Shown here in pieces: positions 30,688-41,802 of a stretch of 64,000 nucleotides of DNA; position 1 is the first letter of the stretch; each line of letters starts with the position of its first letter. The stretch is from Mytilus galloprovincialis (taxonomy: Eukaryota; Mollusca; Bivalvia; Mytilida; Mytilidae), in contig NC_134842.1 in the NCBI RefSeq assembly GCF_965363235.1, forward strand, positions 37,241,958 to 37,305,957. The letters are read 5' to 3'. Both the position numbers and the translations under genes were made by a program. The notes under the pieces were generated by a model. It searched no databases and was not told the origin of the DNA. It was given only the letters and a program-made list of their open reading frames with translations.

Positions 30688-33600
30688 GTTAATAAACTTA
30701 GTTAAAATCCTGTTATTCTGTGAAGGTTTAGCTGGTACAGTTGTTTCATGTAAAAATCATGTTGAAACACAACACTCAGATTGATTTCAGCAGCAGGTTA
30801 CCTCACAATGAATCTATACTTAACTACTGGTTCTACTCCTGAGTCCTTTCTGTTTTCGAACTTCTTTCCTACAGATTTTTATCAAATACACTAAGGCCAA
30901 CATTAAAAATATCTTTGTTTCCCCTCACCCGACTGAGGTTGTTAGGGTATGGGTAGGTAGGTAGGCAAATTATTTTATTTTATTCCTTGACATGGTTTTC
31001 TATATTGAATTTGTCTAAAATTTAACAGGTAAGGCTCAAGTCAAGAAAAGTGGGATATTCCCTGTATTCTAATTCAGTGTACAGTACACCCCAGTTTTCT
31101 GGTGTTAAAAAAAAACCAGTATACAGGGACCTTCTTATTTTCCTATTCATTTAATGTAATGAAATCGGCTATATCGTGTTTCTATCCCGTACGGGATTGA
31201 AGAAAAATGCCGATTTGCAACATATATAAAACTATGCTATTTTTTTTATATGAGTAAAGGAAAGATTTCAGTTTATATCTTCTTAAAAAAATATCATAAG
31301 ATGTGTATTATTATGATCCTCATTCTCTCCCGTAATATACCATGTATACGGTGATTTCAATAAAAAAAAAGTGTCTTTTTATATTGAATACAGGATATAA
31401 TGAGGATCAGTATATAGAAGACGATTTCAATAAACAGAAGTGTCTTTTTATATTAAATACGGGATAGAATGAGGATCACTATATATAGAAGACGATTTCA
31501 ATAAAGAAGTGTCTTTTTATATTAAAAAAGTGTCTTTTTATATTAAAAAAGTGTCTTTTTATATTAGATACGGGATAGAATGAGGATCAGTATATAGAAG
31601 ACGATTTCAATAAAAAAAAAGAGTGTCTTTTTATATTAAATACGGGATAGAATGAGGATCAGTATATATCGTGTTTCTATCCCGTACGGGATTGAAGAAA
31701 AATGCCGATTTGCAACATATATAAAACTATGCTATTTTTTTATATGAATAAAGGAAAGATTTCAGTTTATATCTTCTTAAAAAAATATCATAAGATGTGT
31801 ATTATTATGATCCTCATTCTCTCCCCTAATATACCATGTATACGGCGATTTCAATAAAAAAAGTGTCTTTTTATATTGAGTACAGGATATAATGAGGATC
31901 AGTATATAGAAGACGATTTCAATAAACAGAAGTGTCTTTTTATATTAAATACGGGATAGAATGAGGATCACTATATATAGAAGACGATTTCAATAAAGAA
32001 GTGTCTTTTTATATTAAAAAAGTGTCTTTTTATATTAAAAAAGTGTCTTTTTATATTAAAAAAGTGTCTTTTTACATTAAAAAAGTTGTCTTTTTATATT
32101 AGATACGGGATAGAATGAGGATCAGTATATAGAAGACGATTTCAATAAAAAAAAAAGTGTCTTTTTATATTAAATATGGGATAGAATGAGGATCAGTATA
32201 TAGAAGACGATTTCAATAAACAGAAGTGTCTTTTTATATTAAATACGGGATAGAATGAGGATCAGTATATATAGAAGACGATTTCAATAAAGAAGTGTCT
32301 TTTTATATTAAATACGGGATAGAATGAGGATCAGTATAGAGAAGACGATTTCAATAAAGAAGTGTCTTTTTATATTAAATACGGGATAGAATGAGGATCA
32401 GTATAGAGAAGACGATTTCAATAAAGAAGTGTCTGTTTATATTAAATACGGGATAGAATGAGGATCAGTATATAGAAAACGATTTCAATAAAAAAAAAGA
32501 GTGTCTTTTTATATTAAATACGGGATAGAATGAGGATCAGTATAGAGAAGACGATTTCAATAAAGAAGTGTCTTTTTATATTAAATACGGGATAGAATGA
32601 GGATCAGTATATATAGAAGACGATAGAAGACGATTTCAATAAAGAAGTGTCTTTTTATATTAAAAACATGTCTTATTATATTAAATACGGGATAGAATGA
32701 GGATCAGTATAGAGAAGACGATTTCAATAAATAAAAAAAAAAAGTGTCTTTATATATTAAATACGGGATAGAATGAGGATCAGTATATAGAAGACGATTT
32801 CAATAAAGAAGTGTCTTTTTATATTGAATACGGGATAGAATGAGGATCAGTATAAAGAAGACGATTTCAATAAAGAACGGGATAGAAAAGAATAATTAAT
32901 TAATCTATATAAAAGTTTAAGAAAGGGTTTTCTTTGGGGAGATGTTATAAAAAAAAGGGGTAAAGATTTTTTGGGGGGAAAAGAAATATGAATATTCAAT
33001 TTGTGATGCCAAATACGGGATAGTTTAAACTATCCCGTATTAGTATATTAGTATGAAAAATGCAATCAATATGGTTTAATCTATATATCGGTTTATTTCG
33101 TAACAAAGTTTATTTATAATACTCTAATTACGAAATAAACGATATTTATTATTTAATTTTTGTCTTTAAAGATATGTTTGTATACATCTATATACTGATT
33201 CTCATTTTATGCCGTATTATGCATACAAATTCAATAAATATGGTGCAATCTATATATTGGTTTATTTCGTAATAAAAGTTATAACTCTAATGACGAAATA
33301 AACGATATTAGTGATTTGACCTTAATTAGTAATTAATGAAGTTTATTTCGTTTAATAATGTAAGAAAAACAGGTAAATATGGGCAGTGCAATCTTTCCTT
33401 TATTCATAATTTCACGCTACACAATATACAACATAAAATATATATGCCTCTTCATTCTTTCCCGTAAATGGAAATGACGGGATAGAATAAGGATATAGCC
33501 ATGAAATCTACAAAAGCGCACATTCTACTTGTGATAACAATGCTTAATGATAGCAAGTGTTTTTTTAGTTAAAAAGTCAAGCTTATTTCAAGTCTAATTT

Positions 33601-36600
33601 GATGCATAACTCACAACAAAACAATTCCTTTGTTCACCAATTCATACCTTGATAATCAATTATTAGATGACAAAAAGATACATGTCATTCACTTGGGAAT
33701 TAAAATTCAGTGAATAAAAATTTTCAATAGAAGTGAACATAATTTAGTTATGTTCAGTAACACCTGGATCATGCAGCTTGGTCAATTGATTCCTAAACAA
33801 AGATTTGTATGTTTTTTCGAGTTCTAGAAGAAACAAGGCTTCAAATTATATTCATGTTTTCACTTTTGTATTTCCTAAAATACTTTTAATAAGTATTTAC
33901 GAATTCTACTGATGCAGTTCTAACATTAAAACGTGCCTTTTTTGTAATTTTCATGCCATAAATTAAAAAAGGAAATCCCATTTGAACTATTTTTTTTACA
34001 CCAGAAAACAGGGACGTTCCCTGAAAGCAGGGAATACATGTATCCCACATTTTCAGACTTGTGCCCAACCTGTTCAAAGCATAGCAGATAGATTTTAAAG
34101 CACGATTCAGACCATTTTTACTCAAAGTCTTTTAAGATTTTATCCTTCAAACAAGAACAGAGGTTTGACACAAAGCAAATCAAGATGCACTCAGCGGGTT
34201 AAAAGATGCTTCAGTTTTTTTTTTTATTTTCAAAAAAAGATCACCCTTGCACAGAAACAAATCGTGAGGTGGCAGGTACCAGTTTTGGTGTACCAGAACA
34301 TGTGTCCCACGCAGAAATTTGTTATAGTTAAGTATTGAGGTATATAATTGCATCAAGTGGACTGAAAAAATAAATGAATGTAAATTCTAGGCTACTGTAC
34401 TACACAAGTAAGTAGTTGCATACACAGGTTGGGGATTTCCTTCACATATAGGTCCAATCAGATGTCAAAATTGTGGTCTCCTCACATGACGGCATCCAAT
34501 CAAAGTGGGGAAAAAATTCAGTTTTATGTAAACAAAAATATCTTGAGATTTTGATGGTAAGGATAGGTTCGGACAAGGCTCTAATTCACTGAATATCCTT
34601 TCTCTCTTGATTTTTGGCTAAAATTCTTGTCGGCTTTTAGCAGGATTCTGCAGGTGAGGATTAGATTGGTATCAGAGCATCACATTTTTTGCCTTATTTG
34701 CAATGCATTTATAAATTTTTAAATCTCCATGCTGGACAGACACCCAAATTTAAAGGTTTTCTATATATTTACACAAGCACGCACACATCTTAGTTCCTTG
34801 AAACCATACATTTTATTTGTATATAAGCTTGAATGAATTTTCAAGAAAATAAAATCAAAAATCCATGAAATTCTAAAGATTTATTGTAAAATAACTGGTT
34901 TCTGCCACCTGAGTCAAAGCATTTTGTTTGTTTCCTTGATTCCGAATCATGTAGGCGCTTCCTTGCAAAAATGCCTTGATTTAAAACGCTTGATGACTAC
35001 AGCATCGGAAAGGTATCACCAAAAACCAACGCTCGTTGACTACAGCATCGGAAAGATCACACCAATAACCAACAGCAAAAAAAAAATAGTGGACAAAAAT
35101 GGCCAATAAAAATTTTCAGGTCGCGGTGATTTTACCGGGTCGGTCGTGTGAGGGGAAACAAACAATATTTTATTTTTGGCCTAAACAATTTATTCAATTA
35201 AACCATTATCAAAACAGATGATCATGACATGAATGCATGATACAATGTAGTAAGAATACTATTTTGGCATTTATCATCACACCTCCCAATATTTGCTACC
35301 TTTGGCAACAAATGAACCTTTCTACTGTTCTACTTCTTTTATCATCATTTGTCCAATCTCGTTCTGGTACAACCATTAGGATCAACTTAGGTAAATGCTT
35401 CTCATAAAAGTTATAGCATAGTTTTATATCATCAATTTTCATGTAGGGTACCCCATTACTGCCTTTGATATATATTTACCCTCAAGGTGGCAATTTGTTC
35501 AACATGTAGGGCTGTTCATTGTATTAACATACTGACAATCAAACTTACTTTTAGGATTAACAGCATCATAAACCTTATTGCTAGTTGTTAGCTGCAACCA
35601 AACTCTACAATAATCAGAATATTAAATTCATTACATTTTGTTTCTCTAAGAGGGGTCTCATTGGGGACACAGGATTGCCGATTTTTTGTAAGCGTGACAT
35701 TTGAAAGCAGGAAATGAGGTCTAACAGGACCCAGGAAATGACAAAAAAATGAGAATTGCTTACATACATAGTGTAAGTGGGATACTGGAATCTGACAAAA
35801 CAGTAAGCGGGATCCAGGATCCCAACCCCCCAATGAGATCCCCTCTAAGATGGCTTCATTAAGTTCATTAACACCTGAACCTAGTCAATCAAACATTGGG
35901 TTATTATTTTGGAATTTATTTACATGTATGCACTGTTATTAAAATTATGTCAAAGTAAGTCATAATTTACATGTTACTGTATTTGAACATGTTTGAAATA
36001 TTTGCCACTGGACATGAAGCAAGTAATATGCAGAAACAATACCAAACAAATCAGAGGATGCAGTAGGCAAAAAAAGTGTTGCAAGTAAATCAGCACATAT
36101 ATATATCTAAACTATTAAACGAGAAGACCTCATTTTGTGTGTCGCTTCTTTTCCTTCCACAATAAATAAATCAACACGCCTCTGTGTCTTATAGGTACAG
36201 TGCATAGTCGCATTTGTCATCCATTTATATGATTATTCAGATTGAGTTATTTTGGGAGAAAAACTAGAAAAAAAGGCATCCGGATATTGTCCCGTCATTG
36301 GATGAAATTTTAAGTCAGACTAGACATCTGGTTTGCGTTTTTTCTGTACTTTGTACATACATGTAACAAAGACCTAAATTACGTGTATTTGCATTTATTT
36401 TCAAGTTAACTATCCACGGCGGTCACTGAGTTTATTAAATAAAGATGTTCTATATAATATGTCAATGACCGCTGTGGATCGATTAGTAAATTGATAGTTG
36501 ATAGTAAAAAGCAAATACACTTTATTTATAGTAATGTATGTTCATAATATACAGATAAACGCTTACATTATTGAAATCAATAAAAGAGCAATTATAGGAA

Positions 36601-39600
36601 ATTCTGAGGAAAAAATTAGGAGCCGGGCTAGAAAAACAATTGTCATGTCCCAAAGTATCTAAATCATTTCATACCTTTTCTGAAATTCTTCAGTCATAAA
36701 GTCTCTTACAAAAATTCATCGGGTCACTAAGTATATTAAATAAAGAGGGTCTATATAATATATCAATGACCGCCGTGGATTGATAAGTTAACTGAGAATT
36801 GATGGTTAAAAGCAAACACACTTTATTTATAGTAATGTATGTTCATAACATACTAAACGTATGTTCATATTGAAATAAATAGAAAACAAAAAAATGGAAA
36901 TTTTGGGATAAAAGGAGAAGGGGTTGAAAAACAATTGTCCTGTCCCCAAGTACCTATAACTTTTTATCAGCTTTCCTGAAATATTCTCCAGTCATTATTT
37001 TTTTACAAAAATTCAACCTACAACACTTTACATACTTTCAACCACCCTTGGATGCCCGCGATTTCGCGGGGGTGTTCTAGCATTTATCATCCTTGCTTAA
37101 AGTATTTCAGTTTGGGTTATATTGGGAGGAAAACGATAATAAATGCGTCCATATATTGTTTCCGTCATCGTACTGACTTTTTGAGAAATATAAAAGACTT
37201 CCGCTGCCCTTTAGGCCTGTTTTGAAATTAAACATAATTTGAATTAGTACTTGAGACAGAACACTATTTTTTTGTGTTTTTCTGTATACTATGATCATAC
37301 ATATACTATAGATAAAGCGGTCACTGAAATATTCCTGTATACTACACACACAGAGGCGGATTTAGGAGGAGGGGTCTAGGGGGGCAGGGGTCCCGCCCCC
37401 CTTTTTGAGAAAAAAACTGTTTGCTTATATAGGGAGTCACTGAAGCATGACTGGAGTAGGCCCCCTCTTAGGCAGTCAGTTGGCCCCCACTTATGAAAAT
37501 TTCTGGATCTGCCAATGATACATATATACTATGAATAAATTGTATAAGTTTGCAATAATTTACTTTAAATTCCAATAGTTTACTGAGGTGACTTTTAATA
37601 TATCAGTGACCGTTTTATATAGTAACTATAGTATATATATTTTTGTTCATAGTATACAGAAAAACAGAAAGAATAAAAATCGGTATTTGGAAATAGGGGA
37701 GGGCAAAAAAAAAAATGTGCCCAGTCCCCAAGTACCTTTGACTTTTGATACCTCTCCTGATATTCTCAAATTATAATTTTGTTTACAGATTACATGTATA
37801 TACACTCTATTTCCCCGCGATTTCGCGGGTGTGTTCTAGTATATGTATACTAGTATATGTATACTAGAACACATCTTTGATATCGCGGGTCCGTGACTGA
37901 ATTGAAGTATATGACTATTCATAAGCCTTATTTTAGTATTGGTATTGTCATCCGATAAAGTTATGCCAATTATAAAATACACAGTTTTCTCTGCTTTCAA
38001 AATCTTTCTGTTTGAACCTGTCGACCTGGAACTTATCAATTATTGGTAATATTAATTATTTGGAAAACAAAAGGTCCTGGAATGGAGTATTTTTTAATCA
38101 ACAGCATTGTAAATAAAGTTGAATTCTTTATTCGCTGTTTTACGTCATGCCTGCTAACAAATTGAAAACTGTACCTTTACGCCTTATTTAAGTCCAGATT
38201 TTTAGTATTCGTATTGTTATCTTAGAAAGTATTACTGATTAAAATACTATAATAGGGAACAATTTGACAATGATTGAATTTAGTTGTGTCAACCCTGTGA
38301 TTATGACCTGTGTATATAGCAAAATCCTAAATACACCGTTTGGTGGTGCGCCTGTCAGATGCGGAACATACAGATAAGGTAATAGGTAACAGGTGAATAT
38401 ACTATTGGTATCGGTATCGGATTCGACCCGGAACTTGTTAATTATTGGCAACATCAATTATGTCGATAACAAAAGGGTCTAGCTGGAGTTGTAATTTTTG
38501 GTGGAAGAAGACTTCGTCTTCTGAAGGCCAATGGTGCCGACTTTAATATCATTGATTCTCCGTATGCCGCATTCATTTCTGTGTATTACAATTTCATAAC
38601 AACTTTCGATTCCAATCCTGACACCGATTTAAACACAAATAAGCATCTGAATCATTTAATTTGTAAATTAGGATTGAAAGACCATCACTATAGTAAATAT
38701 GTACACTTTTATTTATGTAAATTATTAGATTTCATCTCATCTACATGAACGTTTGATTGACTAGGTTCAGGTGTTAATGAACTTAATGAAGCCATCTTAG
38801 AGGGGGTCTCATTGGGGAGTTGGGATCCTGGATCCTGCTTACTGTTTTGTCAGATTCCAGTATCCCGCTTACACTATGTATGTAAGCAATTCTCATTTTT
38901 TTGTCATTTCCTGGGTCCCACTAGACCTCATTTCCCATTTTCAAGACACAATAATTTGACTTTCACATGTTACGCTTACAAAAAATCGGCACTCCAGTGT
39001 CCCCAATGAGACCCCCCTTAGAGAAGCAAAATGTGATGAATTTAATATTCTGATTATTGTAGAGTTTGGTTGCAGCTAACAACTAGCAATAAGGTTTATG
39101 ATGCTGTTAATCCTGAAAGTAAGTTTGATTGTCAGTATGTTAATACAATGAACAGCCCTACATGTTGAACAAATTAAGTATTACTATAGCATATTTTTAT
39201 TTTAATTTTCAGGGAATGAATATGTTACAAACCTGCCCCTACAGATGGCACTTTTCTTTAACATTTTCTATGCTCCATTCTGGCTAACAGCGACACTGGT
39301 CACATTTGAAGTAAAGGTAAATATCTACAATATTGATATTCTATTTGCACAAAATGTTTTTTTCACGAATAAAGTAAGATAACAAGGGTAGGCATGAATA
39401 TTTCTCTAATTTTCTTCTTGCATGTCTTTCTACATGTGTAGTATTGTTCATGACATTGTCCATCGATATCTATTTGGCAGAACATTAACCAAATGTTAGT
39501 GTGTATAAAAGCATCATTTCAATATCAGGAGAAGAAGCATTTTGAGATTTTTAGAAAGCTAGTTATATGACCAGTATAATTGAATTAATTTAGTCATGTT

Positions 39601-41422
39601 TTTACTGTACCTCTGTTTATGTTACTTGTTAACTGTTATTATATCATTTGTATATAGTATTTTTTATCTTACAGAATTATATTGTATTTTTGATGTAAAT
39701 GTATGTTTATTCTTCTGTGATTCAGTGTACATATACTTTTTTTAATCAAGAATAACTAAGTTAAGAAAGGCAAGAAGCCAGTATTATGAACTGGTACCAT
39801 GCAAACTCTGCATTAGTTTGTGAAATATCTAATTTATGTGCTATAATCATGATAGCCAAATTGACCTTCAATCAGTATTTACAATTTCACTATTTGCTGG
39901 AAATCAGCATTTCATTTATAGGAAAACACTTCATTGAGATACAAATTTTTGCCATATTTTTCTAGATAGAAGATATTTGAATTTACAAAAATGTGAATGT
40001 AGTATATAATTCTAATCATTTGAAAAATTCAAAGAACTTGTTGATGTATTATACTATACTGTTATAAATATTGCCATGGATTGTATTTTTATTATAACGT
40101 AAATGTTTCAAATCAGTGATTGGTATATTTTTTTCAGTTTTCTTACTTGTCCACCTTATATCTGATATTACTGATAGCCATATATGTAGTGTTTACCATA
40201 ATGGAGGTCGTCAGATTATATGTTGGTTTTGTTGGCAACTTAGCAGAAAGGGTAAGATTTATGTAATATACAGAAATCATTTAAAATACCTTCAGACTTA
40301 AAAATTTTACTGAAAAAGTGTTGTCATCCCTGCTGTTTGAGAATAATCTAGTGTCCATTTTCACTCAATGGCTGAGTGGTCTGAGTAGTAACTACTATAA
40401 TCACTAGCCAGTCAACACTGAGGTTGTGAGTTTGAACCCCACTCGTGCAGGTGCACTCCACTCCATCTTAATTGACTAGGATTGTCAGTTCTCCTATCGA
40501 AGGTTGGTGTATTTCTCTTGGCACTCCGTCTACCTCCACCAATAAAACTGGCTACCAGGAAATAGCCTAAATATAGTGCTTAAACCTGGCGTTAAAACAC
40601 CAAAAATCAAATCACTACAAAAATTGATGGGCAAAATCATAGAGATTCACTAGGTGATTGAATAAAAATATGTGACATATAACATCCCCTTTCACATTAA
40701 ATTGCCAAACATCATACATTAAACATGAAGATTTTTTTACATATTGACTTCGCCTGCACAATGTATTGTAAGAATCTAGACAAAACCTCTCTGGATAGTT
40801 TGACCTCACAAAGATCAAATTTATGTCAAACCTCATAATACTTTCATTTATTTTGCAGGCTTCTGCCCATTTGTCATAATTTTTCAAACACTTTTAATAT
40901 ACAATATGAACTAAACATGAAGATTAATGAGACAACAACCCAAAGCTTTTCTAGTTATGAATTAAAATATATTTGTCTAGATGTCAAACAAGAGAAAACC
41001 AACCGTTCATGAAATAAAACTAGAGTAAAAAAATAAATATTGGAAACTTTCGTCCTTTGAAAAGCTAGAAATTGCAATTAAAATAAAACATGTTAGCTAA
41101 TTGCAGTGAAAACATTTTGTTTTGATGATACAATTATTTATTGCAGGTACCAGAGCTAGCTGGTTCCTGGTTGTTGACAGTACTGATTCAGTTACCACTC
41201 ATATTACTTCTACTTTTCAACACTCAGCCATTACTGTTACCATTTGAGCGTGCTGTACATATTGTAGAAGCTTTGTTTATAGTGTTTGAAGCAATTTGTG
41301 GCTACTTTGCTATCAGAACAATGGTTAATTATCAAGTTACGAAATTCCATTTAAAACAATTTACAGACTTAGAAAACATAACTGATGATGAATATTGGCA
41401 GGATAGATATGATTACTCATAG
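30570..41422 (+). CDS. TMEM17: TMEM17, ciliary transition-zone membrane protein, whole gene (4 exons)
   Basis: Four exons with agreeing phases give 203 residues, close to human TMEM17 (198). TMEM17 belongs to the B9/MKS complex at the ciliary transition zone, where it helps gate membrane proteins; this role is known from other animals and inferred here. Four membrane segments are predicted at about residues 47-70, 77-99, 119-139 and 147-170. The diagnostic stretch GNLAERVPELAGSWLL matches human GNLQEKVPELAGFWLL, and LPFERAVHIVEALF matches LPLEKAVHIIFTLF. The N-terminus is variable as in the family. Intron 1 is 8.5 kb and packed with mobile elements. Confidence in the family is high. Confidence 0.92.
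31171..32890. repeat. Minisatellite of about 65 to 70 bases with higher-order duplication
   Basis: Units read gtgtctttttatattaaata, cgggatagaatgaggatcag and tatatagaagacgatttcaa, ending taaagaa or taaaaaaaa, in about 20 uneven copies. A composite segment starting atatcgtgtttctatcccgt is present at 31171 and again at 31666, so a block of about 495 bases was itself duplicated. Inverted partial units (gatcctcattctctcccgta) occur inside. Some units are shortened to gtgtctttttatattaaaaa. Confidence 0.9.
33012..33041. repeat. Perfect 30-base palindrome built from the minisatellite motif
   Basis: Centre ttt|aaa, arms aatacgggatag / ctatcccgtatt, identical to the cgggatag motif of the adjacent minisatellite. 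It probably marks the inverted junction of two motif copies. Confidence 0.85.
36106..37839 (+). mobile_element. Helitron-like element with two tandem 3' ends
   Basis: The 5' end is A|TCTAAACTATTAAACGAGAA. Helitron-type 3' ends (GC hairpin cccgcgatttcgcggg, then gtgttCTAG) occur twice: CTAG at 37077-37080 and at 37836-37839. The second is followed by T, so the outer boundaries are A|TC...CTAG|T as expected. Direct repeats of about 140 bases (36,418 and 36,720, landmark atataatatgtcaatgaccg) are inside. No helicase frame, so non-autonomous. Confidence 0.7.
37864..37900 (-). mobile_element. Helitron-like 3' end in the opposite orientation
   Basis: CTAGAACACATCTTTGATAT followed by cgcgggtccgtgac is, on the minus strand, a degraded ...cgcg...gtgttCTAG terminus. 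Only this end is recognisable; the element would extend to higher coordinates, and I cannot place its 5' end. Confidence 0.4.
38476..38748 (+). pseudogene. Coding-like fragment of unknown origin, 90 codons
   Basis: An open frame with no internal Met, preceded by an acceptor-like aacaaaag and ending at TGA. It reads GLAGVVIFGGRRLRLLKANG, then ADFNIIDSPYAAFISVYYNF and on to LICKLGLKDHHYSKYVHFYL. Amino-acid composition and a CpG-containing, higher-GC segment look protein-coding rather than random. It lies directly against the right arm of the large inverted repeat. I do not recognise the protein; it may be element cargo or a captured exon. Confidence 0.35.
39213..39316 (+). CDS. TMEM17: TMEM17 exon 2
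   Basis: The acceptor is tttaattttcag|GGAATG and the donor GTAAAG|gtaaat, phase 1 to 0. It encodes NEYVTNLPLQMALFFNIFYA then PFWLTATLVTFEVK, the first membrane segment, aligning with human LALQMSLYFNTYYFPLWW. The exon starts only 38 bases after the right arm of a large inverted repeat. Confidence 0.9.
40138..40251 (+). CDS. TMEM17: TMEM17 exon 3
   Basis: The acceptor is tttttttcag|TTTTCT and the donor GAAAGG|gtaaga, 38 codons in phase 0. It holds the second membrane segment and VVRLYVGFVGNLAER, matching human AIRLYLGYVGNLQEK. Confidence 0.92.
40361..40612 (+). mobile_element. tRNA-derived SINE
   Basis: A tRNA-like head with A-box-like tggctgagtggtc and B-box-like gagtttgaacccc about 60 bases later, then a body (ctcctatcgaaggttggtgt, ctaccaggaaatagcc) and an A-rich tail (gttaaaacaccaaaaatcaa). 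It lies in TMEM17 intron 3. It is not a functional tRNA: the acceptor stem and anticodon arm do not fold. Confidence 0.7.
41147..41422 (+). CDS. TMEM17: TMEM17 exon 4 (C-terminus and stop)
   Basis: The acceptor is ttattgcag|GTACCA, 91 codons then TAG. It starts VPELAGSWLLTVLIQLPLIL, followed by two membrane segments and TMVNYQVTKFHLKQF, matching human KMVNQLAVRFHLQDF. The C-terminal tail is short and acidic. Confidence 0.93.
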   Translation, partial: VPELAGSWLLTVLIQLPLILLLLFNTQPLLLPFERAVHIVEALFIVFEAICGYFAIRTMVNYQVTKFHLKQFTDLENITDDEYWQDRYDYS

Positions 41423-41796
41423 CAGTATTGAATGTTAGAAAATCACAAATATATGACACCATTTTATAATTGATAATATCTGAAGGTCTTATATAAAAAA
41501 AATGAATTAGAAAAGTTGGAAAAATAATGTTGGTTTATCTTTGATGATTTCAGAAGTGAGCAGGAAAGAAATTATCAGGGATTCATTCATCACTGTTATC
41601 TATCAACAATTAGTTAAGAATAATTTTTGATTGATAAACACTTGGAAAAAGTTAAAAATGTCATGTTCAAATCATACTGTGTAAGAAATTTGATGCATGA
41701 ACAGTACTTATTAAGAAAAGAGTCAGGCCCAATGCTAAATACATTTGTGGTTAAAAATTAAAATAACGTTTTAAATGAATATCAAAATCATATCAA

Positions 41797-41802
41797 AATA
41801 AA
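41797..41802 (+). promoter_or_regulatory. TMEM17: Candidate TMEM17 poly(A) signal
   Basis: AATAAA 375 bases after the TMEM17 stop codon. It is the first canonical hexamer I noticed downstream; use is not shown. Confidence 0.35.

Larger units (their letters stand above)
30892..35184. mobile_element. 4.3-kb inverted-repeat element carrying a large minisatellite
   Basis: Ends taaggccaacattaaaaata..tttgtttcccctcacccgac (30892-30933) and, inverted, gtcgtgtgaggggaaacaaa..tatttttggccta (35143-35184), about 40 bases with a few mismatches. Between them lie the minisatellite (31,171 to 32,890), a perfect 30-base palindrome and AT-rich sequence; no transposase frame is visible. The left end starts 204 bases after TMEM17 exon 1. 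The target duplication could not be fixed. Confidence 0.6.
35492..39175. repeat. Large inverted repeat (arms about 400 bases) in TMEM17 intron 1
   Basis: Left arm 35492-35894 and right arm 38751-39175 are reverse complements with few changes (aatttgttcaacatgtaggg against ccctacatgttgaacaaatt; gttcattaacacctgaacct inverted at 38,765). Each arm contains a nested 200-base segment bounded by gggtctcattgggg and ccccaatgagac. The 2.86-kb core holds a Helitron and a coding-like fragment. It could be a foldback element or a segmental inverted duplication. Confidence 0.8.

Noticed and set aside
35588..35833. 81-codon frame, with a similar 65-codon frame at 38,812
   Set aside because: Both are the same non-coding nested inverted-repeat segment in the two arms of the large inverted repeat.
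40361..40450. A functional tRNA gene
   Set aside because: Box-like motifs exist but no cloverleaf or proper acceptor stem; the downstream body and A-rich tail mark a SINE.
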